From NCBI GenBank assembly GCA_013397435.1, contig VZRG01002358.1, forward strand, positions 42,382-106,381: a stretch of 64,000 nt of DNA, read 5' to 3'. The notes under the pieces are model-generated. The model was given only the letters and a program-made list of their open reading frames with translations. It did no database searches and was not told the DNA's origin. A program made the position numbers and the translations under genes. The DNA is from Erythrocercus mccallii. Its lineage: Eukaryota; Chordata; Aves; Passeriformes; Dicruridae. Positions 12,701 through 27,700 of this stretch are shown piece after piece; position 1 is the first letter of the stretch, and every line of letters begins with the position of its first letter.

Positions 12701-15700
12701 CTTCTTCTTGAGAGCAATCATAATTCACTGAAACTTCTGGAGGGTCTTGAAGAGAAGGAAAAAACCCCACAAAATGGTTTTGTTATTCTTGCTATTACCA
12801 CAGGGTGTAAAAGATAAAACATCATATTCCATGTTATTTCTTTTTATTCCCTTCAGACTCATCACCTCTCCAAATGGAAGTGATGCTCATGTTAACCTCT
12901 GTCCTCCTCAACCTCATCTCTCACTGCTGCTCACTGTATCTTATATTTAGGCTTCCAAACAATAGGTCTGACTACTCAGTGAAACATTCACCCATGACAA
13001 ACATTCATGCCCACAAAGACATCTTCTCCTCTCAGTCCCTCCTGGTGCAACACCAAGGGTTTATGACAGCCAAAGACTTTGGATTCCCAGTAAAGGGAGC
13101 GCTCAGTGAGGCAGGCAGGACCTGACCTGCTCTTTGGGAAAAGGAGGGATGCAGGCTGGACTCCATGAGCTGCAAACCCATGAATCCAGAGAGCAGCACT
13201 GAACACAAGCCCTGTGCTGTACTCAGCTCACCAGAGAGTGCTCTGATCTCACGGGGTAATTCAGCCCCACGTGAAAGAAGTCATTACAGTCACTTAGGGC
13301 TCTTCTTGCCAAGAAAGCCTCGTGTCTTTTGACAAGTTAACTCTATAGCACATTCCTGTTGCATGTTATCAGGGTTTTTTTACCAGTAGAGACTTCTGTT
13401 TTCTGCGAGCCTGTGTTTTTTAACCTTTAACACACACATTTCTTCCCGTTTCATTAATATCCCTTATGGGTGGAATTTTCAAAAGTACTCCTCTGATTCT
13501 GAAGTGCAAAACTCTTGCGCATCCAAGTTCTAAAAACATCCTTGCCTATATGAAGAGTATCCTGTCCTTCCAAAAGGACGTGTTATAAACATCAGGCTGA
13601 AGAGTTCTATTAGGTCGGAACATCAGCAAGATTCGGGTGCATGTGGATTCAAAGCTTTGACTCAGCTCAGAGCACATGCATTTTACATCTGTATTAAGGT
13701 TTCAAGTGTTTTCAGCCTTAGAGTTTCAGCTGGAATTCATCCAAACTGTATGTGGATTTATTATGTGGAGGAATAAGTTACTGCCACATGAAGACTGCAG
13801 TATAACAGAGCATCCAATTCTTTCTTCCACAGTGAGAGCATAATATGCAAGCTCAAAAAAGCAAGAAGCAAAAGTCAATAACCTTTCAGATAAAGAGTCA
13901 TACCACAGCTGTTTTTTTTTTTTTTAATAATTATTAGCTCCAGATTTTTAAAGAAAGCAAAACGTTGGAAAAAGTACTGATCAAACCACTCTCCAGCACA
14001 AAACTTTTTAAACCTTCAGAGTTCCAGGACAGTAAAATGCCAAGTACCAGCAAGATCACTGACAGAGGGGACTAAATTTAAAAAAGAGCTGCACATGCAA
14101 AGCAGAGCCATGTTGCTCCTGCTGACTTTGTGGGAACAATTTTACCTCCCCTCCAGCCATTTGAAAATGATCTGAGGGGAGTTAGCTGACATTGTGCAGG
14201 GATTGCCAGGACTGGTGCTGCTTTGTCAGAAATCAATAGGTACAGAATCCATTACAAACTCAGGCAGTTAAAATGATTAAATACTGGTATGAAGGTTCCA
14301 CTTTTTTCACTTGTTTAAAAAAACCCCAGCAATACAAGAGATTTTTCACACTTACCAAGTCTCAGATCAGTGAGATCTGCACTCTTCCTCTCCTGAATGG
14401 TTCCCTCTGGATTTATTTGCAGGATTTTGTTGAGCGTAAAAATCCAGTCATCCATATCCTGCTCATTTTCAGCTGCCAGCACAAAGTATGTGAGGTCATT
14501 CATTTTCAACTCAAAGGCATGTTTCCTAAGCCTGTTATTCTGGTGGAACACAAAGGAAAACAAAAATAAATAGTAGAACTAATACAAAAAGGTACTGAAA
14601 AAGGCATCCATAAGATGGACTTGTACAAAATGACACTGAAGCAAACTTCAGTGGTTTTAAAGAAAATTCAAATAGTGCAGTATTAACACAAATTTCTGTC
14701 AATTTGTGCATTTAAGAGCTTCTGTGGCCAAACGTATGTCCTATATTTAGCCTCAGAAATCTAAGATGGACAATAGTTCAGAAGGGAATACCTCCCATGG
14801 GGAACAATAAAAGATCTCTGGTCACCAAGTGCAGCACTGCTATATGAGTTGGAGTGTTCTGGAGAGACCAGCTCTAAAAAACAAGCCTCTTACACTTTAC
14901 CAGCACACCAGACACCCAAAAAGATAAATCAAAGTGTTGCTAAGTCATATAAATATTTGGGGGAGAGTGGGAACAGGACTTTCCAGAAGATTGCAACAGG
15001 GCAATTTACTGCAAGTAACTATTACAATGGGTACTTCCCACATCTACTTTTATTCTTAGAAAGATTTTAAAAACAACTTAGGGGATTTCAACAGGTTTTC
15101 ACAAAAGGCAAAGATGAGGTATAGTGCTGGTCAGTCACTGCAATTCTATCCTTTTCAAGCACAAAATTATAACAAATGCCCAGTATACTGGGAATGTATT
15201 GAGTTCTGAGAGCTGTTCTCTGTCACCAGATTTTACCTGCAGGAGATAAGTCTATCAATTTCTGTCATAAGAACTGACAGGTACTTAACTACTGAAACAG
15301 CTTAATAAAATTAAACAAAGTGATGGGATTTAACATAATATGCTTCATTTCTGAAATCTACCCAAATAGTGAGACATATATCTCTTAGTCTTAAGGAAGC
15401 AGTTGCATCAATTTTCTCTCCTCCTTGCTTATATCTGAGAGAACAGTAATGCATTCTATCCCCTATTGTTTCACTGAACTTTTGAAGCTGACTGATGATG
15501 GACATCAGTGACACCATTTTGATTTCAATATTCCAGAAGATTGCCATCTCTTTGCTGACAGATTTAACCTTGGAGTGATGCTGACAAATGAAAAAAAAAT
15601 CATCCACCCCATAACTGGTCATTTCTCTCCATTTTTTCTTCCTTAAGTGTCAAATAACATCACAGTGGTCTCCTGCAGTTCTGCATACTTTAAGTATTTT

Positions 15701-18700
15701 TCTGCACAGTTCTATATGAACAAGTTATTAAGAGGTTTCTAAGCCACATGGTGAGATGAGAGTGATATTTTTATTTAAGAGGAACAGAGGCAAAATCTGA
15801 TTCTGATTAGCAGAGAAGGATGAGAACCCAGGCCACAGAGAAGCAAGTTCCATGAACATTTTTTTCCAGCAGCAGAGATGATTTAGAAGATTCCTACCCA
15901 ATCTGTTGCTAATCACTTGCTCCAGTTCTTGTATTACATGTCATGACCCAGATCAGGAATCACTTAAGATTGAACTACTTCTTCTGTATCTGCTTGGGTC
16001 CATAGGGTCAGACAAATTTTGGCTTTTCAATTTTCAATTTTTGACTCAGGGTTGTCTGTGTGTATATGTGTGCATGTGTGCTATTTTTTAGTTCTGCTAT
16101 GGGAAACTCTCTTGATAGCAAATAATTTTCCTCTCAAGTACTTCATGGAGGTGAATATCCTTTCAGGGCTATAAATTTTAGTTCAACAAATGCAGAGTAA
16201 GAATAGGCTTGGGTTTTGTAGCAATTGGTTCTTGGGTGTTCAGTATTTATCTTGATCCTGAATTCACTCCTTTCCTCCAATCATACATTCAAACTAATGT
16301 AAAACAAGGACTAAAACTTCACTAAAACCCATTACACATATATAAAATTATATAAGGGCTTGACCAAGAGCTAGAAGTTGAACAAAACTATGCCAAGAAT
16401 CTTAAGTAGTGGCCATTTAAAACTTTTAAACCCAGATTATTTTTAGAGTGGATTATGTACACCAGTTTATGTACAATCTATAAAGAAGAATGCTATGTTT
16501 CAATTTTACTTCATATAAGACAAAAGCATTTAAAATGAATGGATTTATTTTCTATTTTATCTATTTCCCTTTATGACATGGTCAAGATCTTTAAATCAGG
16601 TACTGAAGCACAAGATGAATGCATTTATTGTCTGTATTATGTACTTCCCCTTACAGACATGGCCACGATCTTTAAATCAGGTACTGAAAGACTATCAGAC
16701 ATTATCTAACACAGCAATATATCTTGCATGCTGAACTTAAAAACATCAGGCAGGGCAGGAAAACTTCAATATCCACTTTCCCATCTGCCCTTCAGACTTC
16801 TGGCAAACAGATGAGATCTACAGTAAAGTCCTGGTTTCAAATCTAAGGCCAACTATTTTAGCTTCCTCATCAGTTAACAGGAAAAAAACCCCAAAGTACC
16901 ATTTCTTAGTTTGCTCCTCTATAAAACTCCTTCCATATGGTATATGGACCTTGACTTCTAATCTTCAACACTTAATTTCAAGTCCAAAAATTTCTTCCAG
17001 AAAGAAACAATACAAGATTCAAAAAAGAGACTACGAATGAGCTATAAATGAAACATCAGGCTGAATCTAATGCCTGCAGGGCCATTCTTCCAAACTAGCA
17101 GAATTGTTTTGGAAGCATTTTGTATTTTATCTGGAGACAATTTCTCTGGGATATTTACTACAATTTTGATCTTTTATCTCAGTCAAACAGGAGCTCAAAG
17201 TCATTCACAGAGATTTAAAGAAGTTATAGTGGTATTAAAACTCATTAAATCACAACGTACATATCACGTTTTTTCACTAAAAATTCAGTTTTACCCAACT
17301 CTTTCTCCACATTCTCTGGTCGTCCTATGGCAACTCTAATCCAGGCTTTGTTTTTCAGCTCTGTGATTCCAAGTCCATCACAGACTTTGAGAGCCGATGG
17401 TATTCACCCTAGTACACCCTTGGCTAAGATTCTAACTTCTTGCTAGTGAAGACAGCTTAAATTTGTGAGTGCCAGACTAAATGTCAATCAAAAACTATCA
17501 CAGAAACTTGTATCTGGGGGCAAGCAAGAGGAGAACCCACTGTTCAACCAGGAGGGACAATCTGGAGGAACACTGTAGATTTAGAAAGCAGCTGTCAAAG
17601 GGTCAGGGAGTGGAGGATTTCAAAGGTTTCTTAAGGGTTTTTTTTTGTCAGAAGTCAGTCAAAAAGGGCAGAAATCTTGCAATCAAGACATTTCTGCTAT
17701 CCTGGAGTGTCATGAGAAACAACACATCAGAAAGGGCACCCTCTGGGGTAGCATGAAATATGTACATGACAACACCCTACAGGGCTGGACTGGAGCTCTG
17801 GCTGAGACCCAGCTGACAAGAAAGCCCTTGCTGCCAACAGGCAGGAACAAAAGCAGCAATTTCTAACCAGGGTTTCTCTGTTTCTTCCCTTGTGTTGCCC
17901 AAAAGGTTTTTTTCAAAGCAATCCTCACATCAGCCTGCCTAGCACTGTGACCAATCTTTACTGGTTAAGTAGTAAAGTATGGATTAAATAAAAGGCATTT
18001 CATTATTCAGTGACACATTGGGCTAGATCAGTCAACAGTCACATATCATTCAAGGTAACAACTCATTTAGAATGAAACAAAAAAGAGAAATATATTATTT
18101 GAATGAGGGGAAAGGAAGAACAAGATGGGAGAAAAAAGCTAAGAACACAGTTTAAGGGTAACAATAGGAAAAAAAAGGTTGGTTTAGACATTTCTGGCAA
18201 ACAAACAATAAGGTTCTGTCCTACCTGATGCCATTAAGACTCTCTAACATCTCCAAAAGTGATGACCTTCAAGGAGGCTCAGGATACAAGATTAATTTCA
18301 CACTTGCCCAACAGGCAATGCTTTGTAACCTGAATCTCTTTACTCCACAACAATCAAGCATGCTCTTAGTAAGGTAAAATCTGACATCTCAGAAAATAAT
18401 TTCAGTGAAACCCCTCCCAGACATTTCACAATACTTTTTTCTCATGTTTGCCATGGGTAAAGAGTCTGTGCATAGCCTGCTACCATAATTCGGCTGTGTT
18501 TTTTTTATAACTTGTTAGTCTGAGCATCTGCACCAAATTAAAGAGCAAAACCATTGGTGCTTTCATTTTCTGAAACTGCTAATGAGACCATTATTCTGCT
18601 AATGAATGTGTTCTTCCACTTGCATTTAAAAAATGCATCCTGCACCCAAAACACTACAATGAAATAAACTGGAACTTACCTGTACGACTCCCGTACAAGA

Positions 18701-21700
18701 ATCCAGAAAAATGCATCCCTTTGGCTCCTTTGATATTTTTTCATCTTTATAAAAGTTCATAATATACGAATTATCCGACAACTGCGTCAGCTGGAAGTAG
18801 CGTTTTTTGAATGACTGAAGTGGTGGGAAAGAAGAAGCACGAAAATTGTGGTACTGCAAATTATTTTCACTGATACTTTATTCACAGGGTTTAAATAACA
18901 GGTAACTCCTGACTGCATTTCAATCACTATTTTGCAGACAAATGAAATATTACTTTATTATCATTTAAAGCAATGTAATCAAAGCTGAGATATAAACTAA
19001 TATAAGTGACAATGGCAAAAAGTGTGTTTCTGTGGGGAAAATAAATCCAAATGAAATAAAGAAAGAATAATATTGTTTCCTTACCCGAACAGTAATGCTA
19101 TTGTTTACAGTGCTGTTGAAATTCCCTTTATAAAGCCATCCAGACTTGTAAACTCCTGCTGCTACTCCTCCTCCTCCTCCACCACCACCTTTAGAAGATG
19201 AGTGGGATGTTGTGTCCTACATGGAAGACAAGGTTAAAATTCCACAAACTTGTTTTCTGAATTCCAAGACAAAAACTGTTGATGTGTGAATATCTGCTTG
19301 ATAACAAAAAATCACCCTTTCATTCGTTTTAAAATTAGACATTATTAACAGCCCTCCCATACATGGGATGAAATGAGAAAAAGGTGCTCCTCTAATTTCA
19401 GAGCTATTTAAAATATGAAATATTATATGAATATGAAATATAAAATACCTCCATTATCATTCTTTATTTGATATTAAAGCAATAGATAACTTCCCCAGTA
19501 GAAAAGAAACAACCCACACCAAGACCAGAATACATACTTCATCCTTATCCACGTCTTCATGATCAATTTCAAAGGAATGTGATGGCAGTTTCTCTGGTCT
19601 ACATTCACTTCTGGGAGGGAGGGAAAAATGTATTTATTTATTAAAAACAAATCATGTACCTGCTATTTCAGGGAGGTAGCCATACTAAGCCCCCGTGGCA
19701 ATGTCAGTACACCTTTTGCTTTGATCCAATTGCTTCCTTTGAAATCACTACACTTTTAAAAACACTTTTGTCCTAAGCCACACATATCTTTTTTTTTCCC
19801 CAAGACTCTGAAGCTGCAACAGTTCTATAGAAATGACAAAATACCAATTCTTGGTCTCTTCACTGCCCTTCCACCACAATGGACAGCAAACCCAAAACAA
19901 TTTCCAAAGAGATACTCCATTCAAGGCTGTCCAAGGAGAGACTGAGCTCTTCAACAGATTTCTTAACCAAGAACATTAGAACTTTAATCTTAAAGCTTCT
20001 ACATCACTTCATGATTCCAAGACTTTTTTCTATTCAATATGATGAGCACAGCCTTCAAGCAATTTTTCAAAATACACAGATGTCTTTTTGATGTGATGCC
20101 ATTTAAGTTCTTTATACTGTATACTCAACTCCACAATTGAGTATGAAAAACCAAAGCACTTAAGCATTTGTTTAATTTTAAGCACATAAATGCTGTACTT
20201 AGGCCCACAGTACTTCTCATGCTGCAGAATTAAACATCAAGTAACAGACAAATACACACAATAAAAATTCAAGGGTATTTTTAAATGGAAAAAATTAGAT
20301 TTTTCAGTGCCCTGAGAAATTCCAGTACTGTTTTCAAATTCCTAAAGATTACAAATTTCATCTTGAAAACCTTTAGTTATTATATGAAAACCTAAAAACG
20401 TTTTCATGCTAAAAGCTGTTATTTATTAGGAAGATTGACTTTTCCAGAATTAAAAAAAAAAGTAACTTTGATACTTTTCGTTTTTTTACTCATTCATACA
20501 TAAATTACAGATAAGGAAGATCAGAGTAATGAGCTATACCTATCTCTTTATTTTCCCCATTTCAAAATCAGTGCTGGCATGATGTGCCCATGCCACCACA
20601 AGCGCACAGAGAACACAAGTGTTTCATTCCCTCTTTGGTTTGTTGCAGTTTTGCAGTTTATTTTCTGCAAACAACTGATCAGTGCTTTGAATAAAAGGAA
20701 CATTTACAATCTACTGGCATTTTTGACATCTTTAAAGCTTTAATAGCCAGAATATGTGTAATGGAAAACCACTGCAGGTTTTCCAATGCAACCAAGGGCA
20801 GCTGTTCAAAATCCTTACACAAACACTCCCACCTGAAAGGACTCCAAACCAAAAATCTCAGGCTAAATCCCACCTTTTACAAAAAATAGGCACCAGATCT
20901 GAAATACCTACCAAGTGTTCCAGGTTTCCTATAAACAGCAGCAAAAATTTTGCTAATCACTCATTCTGTTCCCAGACAATCAGCACAGCACACACCAAGC
21001 AGCCCCTCATCTTTTCCCACCCAACCACTTGCTCAAGAAGCAAGGACACACCAGCACAAAGAATAAAACATGGTGTAAAAGAGGTAGTGAGAGCTCACAG
21101 AGAGGAATCTAAAGGGTTAGAAAGAGCTGAGGAAAAAGCTCCAAGGAGGAACACACTCAGAGAAAAACCAAAGCAATTGCTAAGCATTTTGATCCCGTCA
21201 TGCACATGGTGCTGCGCTCTGCCCTGGTGCTGCAGCAGTACTGCAATAGACATGTCACTGCCTGGCCCTGTGCTCAGCATCACTCAGCAACTGCTTTCCA
21301 AGCAGAAAGGGTTAGCATTCAGAAACAGTGACTCTGACAAAAATCTGTTACACCATGCAGCCATGACTTGAGGTGTTGTATGTGTGACCCAGCACAGCAT
21401 GGCCTCAAGCACACCCAAGCATGAAGTCCTTCAGCGCTGCTGAAAGATGCTGAGTCCAAATGTGGCTGTTTCTACATGGAAAAGCCCACAGGAAAGTTCA
21501 GCACACCCTGAGTGAATGGAATTACTTTAGTCAGAGTTAGATCTGGTATTATAAGTTATATTCCTTTCCCATGATGTAAAGCTAAACACTTAACACATCC
21601 AGTGTTCGCCAATACAGTGACTTCCTATAAAGGGATTGATACAAGAATATGTTCAGATTTTTGGAATTATAACAGCAGGTTTCTTCAAATCAAACAAAAA

Positions 21701-24700
21701 CTTGTAAAAAGTGAGCATCCAGAGCTATCAACAATGAGATACAGTATAATGACCAGGACACACCAAGCCTCTTTATTTTTCTTGAGAAGATTTAGTCTAA
21801 AATACCAAACTTTGTAACATGCACATGCAAATGAAGGTTGAAGAGGCTGGAGACAATATGGAATGAGGTGGATCTCAAACCAGATCTGTTAAAGGCATGT
21901 TAAGCCCAAAAGCCATGGCAGTTTCCAGCAAACAAAATGCAGACAACTCCTGCTATAACTTTGTGTCTGAAATATCAACAAGTGCAGCACCCAAACATTC
22001 CCTAAGAGATACAAGACACAAGATCTTGTGCAAGTATAATCCTCAGCACAATGTGTGCATTGTGGGGGGGGGGAAGTAAGATGCAAGACACCACATTACC
22101 CCTGGAGCAGGAACCAAGGAAAGCAAATCCCATTAAGTACCACACTAAAATATCCTTTGCAGAAGAGGATGTACGTAATCAGCTAAAATGTACTTTTATG
22201 CATAGTAATGCACTCACATCTGTCCAATGCATATTTCATAAGAGTGAAGACATTTAAGGTTAAATGGAAAACAGCTGTGCTACAACCATTTTTTTTGAGC
22301 ATTAAGTGCATTATTTTTCTAAACCAATCAGCAGGCTGGGTACTTAAAAAGGGGGTGTTTATCATCTCTGATTAGCAAAACTGCTTTTAATGGCTTTTTG
22401 TACTACCATGTACGCTGCTCATAAAATTACCAACCTACAAGAGCAAATACAGGTAAAGGAAGGTTTGCAGTGCAAAACCTTCTGAACACAGCATCTAACT
22501 GGGCCGTAAGACTTGTTTTATGAGTTTTATCAGTTCCTGAAGCAATGAATCCAACCCAAGCTTGGGGTACTCATTCATTCCTGTCTTATGTGCAGGTAAA
22601 AACCTTTTTCATCCAGTATTGTGATTTTAATGACTCAAACTCCAGGAAAGGAGGCAGTAATAGCTCATTCTGGCACTTGGTGATTTTGGTAACTAGTCTC
22701 TAAAACCTTCCTCAAGGGCAGGACACAAACCTTCCAGAAACAAGAGTATGGGTAGAAACTCATGCATGTAGGAATGAGCACCAGATTCTTAATTTCTTTC
22801 CACTCAAGTCAAGGAATTTGTTCCTGCTCCTTCTGACTCTTTTAGAGTAATTTTCATGTTCATGTGCCTCCAAGCACAGGAGAGATGCCCCTTACTCTGA
22901 CACCGGCACAATTCCACAGCCTTGTACCATCAGTGCACCCAATTCTCCTGTACAATGCTGCTCCATAGCACTGAAATCCTACTCTCTGCTCCACAGGGTA
23001 ACTAAAAGAAGAATGAATCCCAGTGAAAGGTGAGTGACATTTATGCATTATTAAGGAAAACGAAAAGCTACCTCTCCTGTATCAACTGTGCTTTGAAAAC
23101 GCGAATACGCTTGTAAGGATTTGAATCAGCACTAATGGAGTTTGTTGATACCAATGAATTCTGCAGAGTCTTGAACTTTTCTGAAGGACCTTTGCTTCCC
23201 CTTTTTAAAAATGCAAGGCACTACAAATACGGTAAAACAAGCACAGCGTAGAAGACAAAGGAAAGTGCAAATATGGACAAAGCTTAGCAAATAACACAAG
23301 TATAAAGGGGAAAAAAATAAAAAAGGGAACTTATGTGAGTTCTTACTGTGGTAAGTGTCGAAAGTCTTCTGAATAGGATTCATATTTGTAGTTCACAACA
23401 TGCCAGTGGGAACTGTAGTATTTACAAGCCTAAACAGAAGAAACACAAACAACAGTAGAATTACTACAAGGGTTTAGACTCAAGAAAGCTAGAGAACTGA
23501 TAAAGTTCTGAGGCAGCCCATGTGCTAGAGAACATATTCCTCTCTTATAGAGCTGGGTGCTCAGTTCTTAAAGGAAAGCCAGAGTCATATGTTTCCATAT
23601 TTGAAGCACAATTTCCCTTTAAAATCAAATGCACTGAATCACAAAAGATAGAGGAGGGAGCTGATAGCAATTTAACATGCTTTACTGATTCTCATCTGCT
23701 TTCTAGGAAGCATCATTAAATTATATAGTTACTGCCTTAAAAGACATGATCTAGTTTAAGCCTGACTTCCTCCATGGACATTGATTACACATTTTTCATT
23801 TGCATCCTGTTTCATTACCTAAGCCTTCCACTGTAAATACATTTACCTTACTCTTTTTACTCCCCCTTGTTGCAGCAAAAGCTCTCTACTTCTTATTCTG
23901 CCCCTAAAGATTGATCTTTTACCTCTTAATAACATTCAGGAATATATAAACATCACCAGTCTCATTTTCCCTTCCACACTGAATTTGCTGAGTCATGTCA
24001 TCATGTAGTTTTTGCTGTCTAAAAATTGTCTTGCTGGTTTTGCATTCGCCTTTGGAAATTGTTCTTAGTACATCAATCACCCTTAAATAATGAAGCCAAA
24101 CCTGAACTAAACAGAAGGGCTTGGCTGTGCTGTCAAATAGACCAGAATATCTGTGCAATTTATTTGATGCAGAACTTTTATCAATGCAGTTAAACACAAT
24201 ATGACATTTTGAAAGGCAACAAGATGCATGAAATATACAGTTGCACGAAATACAGTTATTGCTAAGGTGCACATCTACAAGAAAAATGACACAATGTCAG
24301 AATTTCCAGAGATTCTTCATATAGAGTGTAAATTACAAACTGATATTTGTACAGTATGCTGAAGACTTTACACCAATATTGTATTATTTTCTCCACACAC
24401 TCCACCTCAAAATTTGCACCAGCCCACCTGAGATGGAAAGAAGAAAGAGGAGATCAAGCCTAGAACCCAACAGTAGAAGTTGCTGCCCAAGACCATAGGG
24501 AAAAGGAGGCACATCAGGAAGGAAAAGGGTGGAAATCTACAGTAAAGAAAGCAGCAGCAGGATTGAAAGGAATCAGAGGGGGGAGCAGTAAAGACAGTCT
24601 CACAGAAAGGCATGGAACTCAGGAGTCTCATGGGAACAGCATGGAGTAACAGATAGATCAAAGGTGTCTACCAAAAGCTGTGCAGAGAAAGTAGAAGGAA

Positions 24701-27700
24701 AGAGAATAAAAGGACAATTATAAATGAATATAAAAAGGTTGACTGCTTCAGCTGGAAGTATTCTCTCTCTTCATTCCCAGCTTCTTCTCAAGTGCCCATG
24801 GGAGTTGTTGCTTGCACAGGGGTCTCTGCCTCAGAGGGACAGAGAGGGGATTATCAGGCTGCTGGAGCAAACCTGAGATGGGCTGTCTAAATTACTCAGC
24901 ACTTGCTTAACAGATCTCTTTTTTAGATCTTGTGCAAAATATGCAGAGTATGTAGCCACAAATTATTTTAGGAAGTCATCTTTGTATTCAGAGTCTTGTG
25001 TGACAGATTTATTTGGTTTTAGAGTGTGGAAAAGGTGGCAAGGAAGTGGGTGCACGTTTATTGGCACTTCTCCCCCTTGCAGTTCAGCACAACCAAAGGC
25101 AATAAAAACATTCCATGTGGATCCAGTATTTACCTTCCCGTCTGACACAACACCTCATTATTTTACGGGATGCAGAATAAAGTGGGACCATTAGACAATA
25201 TAATCACATATTCTCCAAGAATGAAGATAATATTATAGCATTATAACTGACTCTCTCTGAGCTTGCCAGGGTCAGGTCCACAGCTACCCCTGAAAACCAC
25301 TGCAGCATTGTTTGCAGTTGGCCTCTGAATTAGAGATAACAAAAAACCCCACTTCTCACCAAACTTTGTTTTATGATTCTTCATAAAACAACTTGGTCAC
25401 TCTTGTATTTGTGTTAAACATGTGTGACAGTTACCTAGGCTATAAGAATACTCTTACAAGAATAACATACACTCTGTTCTACATGAGTCCATCAAAAGCT
25501 CACAGAGCATTGTGAGGGTGAGCCCAGAATCCCCAATTCATACATCACTCCCCTTCTCCTTGGCAAATGTAAACCAAGTGAACCTTCCACAGAAAGGATG
25601 ACTTTTCCCCTGTGGTACTTTCATTACTAAGTATTTTATTTAACAGATGCAATTAAAGCCCACGGAGAACTCTCAATGCGGGCTTTTATTGCAAACATTA
25701 TAGGCTGGTGTGTTCAAAAAAGCAGTTGTGAATATAGAGCAGGCCACAGTATTTTAGCTTGTAACTATAAAGGTTTATTGTGCTCCTCTAAGAAAAAGTT
25801 AATCAAAATAAAAACCAAAGGAGACAAAGCAGCACATTCAAGTATCACCCAGTAAATTCACAAAAGACAAGCCAACCCAGTGCAACAGCTACCACTGTCC
25901 TTGAACAAGCTTCTGTGGGGAAACCAGAGCTAACTTAAAAAATAACACCAAAAAACGGGTGCAGATTTTCTCTTCAGTATATCCCAACTAATCATTAAAT
26001 ACTTCTGCTAACTGTACTCCCTTAGAATGATTTTTTTAATTGGAAACTATTATCGCAAATTAAGTTTTAGCAATGATGAACAATACCTGCAAACCTGTTC
26101 TGAGGAGCAAGCAAAACCTTCTAGAGGCAGAGATTTCATGCAGAGGCTAGAGCTGGATACTACTGTTCCTGGCAAAGAACAGAGGCACCAGTGCAGGAGC
26201 TGTTGAGCTCAAGTGAACTGTGGGGGAGGAAAAATATAGACAGAGAAATGGAAGCTTTGGGATGTGGGAGGGTTGGCACATGTTTGCATGAACTTTCTAC
26301 TGCTCTGTTAACCAGGCAGGCAGCATAGCCCATTCTCAGGGGCCCTATCAAAGTAAGGTCTTTCCTTATTTTTTTTCTTTCTCTTTTTTGTTTTTGTCCG
26401 GACAGCCTAATTTTTCCTTACAGGGACAGACAGTCCTGCAGACTTTTTCCACATGTAACTTCTTATCTCTGGTTCTGGTGATGACAGCATGATGGCTACC
26501 ACTGTGAAAAAGACACTTAAAGATTTACTCAGCAACAAAAAGGAACCTTTTAGAGGGAAAGAAAAACAAAACAACCAACTAACAATAAAACTCATGAAAA
26601 ACTCCAAACAAACAAAAACCCACAAACAAACAAACAGAGAAAAAAAAAGGGAGAAGTGATGGAAACACAAAGGAAACAAACAATTTCCCTGTTATATCCT
26701 CTCTAAGACAGCACTAGTATGTGGTCTTCAGAAACAGAGATCACATAAAATGAAAGTTATTTGTGGAACAAGTGAGCTCCTTACAGAGGAACTGCAGGCA
26801 TAGAGAAGCTCTGCCCCCTCACCCTGGCAGAGTGGCTGCTCCTGAGGTGGAAGAGGGCAGGGCAAGCACATGCAGCAGCTTGGAAACAGCGAAGATGTGC
26901 CAGAGCTGGATGTGGCCACAGTGCTGGGGAGGAAGCTGCAGAGGTGGCTCTGTGCTCTGCCCATGATGTGCATGGCCCTGCTCACAGAGCCTTCTCTCTC
27001 TCCTCTGACCTTGGCTGCAACAACCACAGGAAGGAGGTGTGCAGGGATCTGGGGAGGTGGAAGGTGCTGTGATCACCCTGGGTGGAAATCCAGCCCTCCA
27101 GCCAGGCCTGCCCCAGACTCTTCACACCCACAATGAGCATGACAGCATCACCAGTGGCTGCAGCTAACCAGGACCTTCATTTTGGGCTCTCAAAACTGCT
27201 CCCAAAACAAAAGGTCACACGTATTGCCCAGTGACGCAGGCAAGTAACAAGCCAAAATACTGAAATACACTATTATTTTAAAGTATCAAATATTTTAACA
27301 AGTATTTATCTTCTGTGCTATCAGAAGACTCACTATCCTTTAATAATCTATGTCTAGCCCTGACACTACAGCTCTTTCAAGCACTGAAAAAACTTAGATT
27401 TTGATGATGGGGAAATTTACACTGTGACAAGCAACAAAAAAACTTTCTGGGTGTCATTGTCAACAGGAGTTCCCATTTTGGTCTGATTTTGAAAGCGGTA
27501 AGAACAATGCAGACTAGCCAGCAAATCACAAAGCCTCAGAAATCAACACTATGGGCCCGCCACCACTTTCAGAGGTTATACAGGAGAGGCTGGGGCTTCT
27601 TTACATTGTGATTAATAAAACTCCTGCTTCATAATTATTAACAGATCCTATAGAGCCAACCTGCAAAATCTCAAATAAAAACTTCCTCAGATGAGTGGCA

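Noticed and set aside
15311..15622. 103-codon minus-strand frame in intron 7
   Set aside because: It looked for a moment like a transposon protein relic, but no motif could be named and no flanking repeats were found.
20754..21371. 205-codon plus-strand open frame
   Set aside because: No domain, no homology that I recognise, and a Ser/Lys/Gln-rich composition like translated intron; no splice or promoter context. Treated as a chance frame.
23919..24272. 117-codon minus-strand frame in intron 3
   Set aside because: Cys-rich at one end but without regular zinc-finger spacing, and no splice sites linking it to exons 3 or 4.
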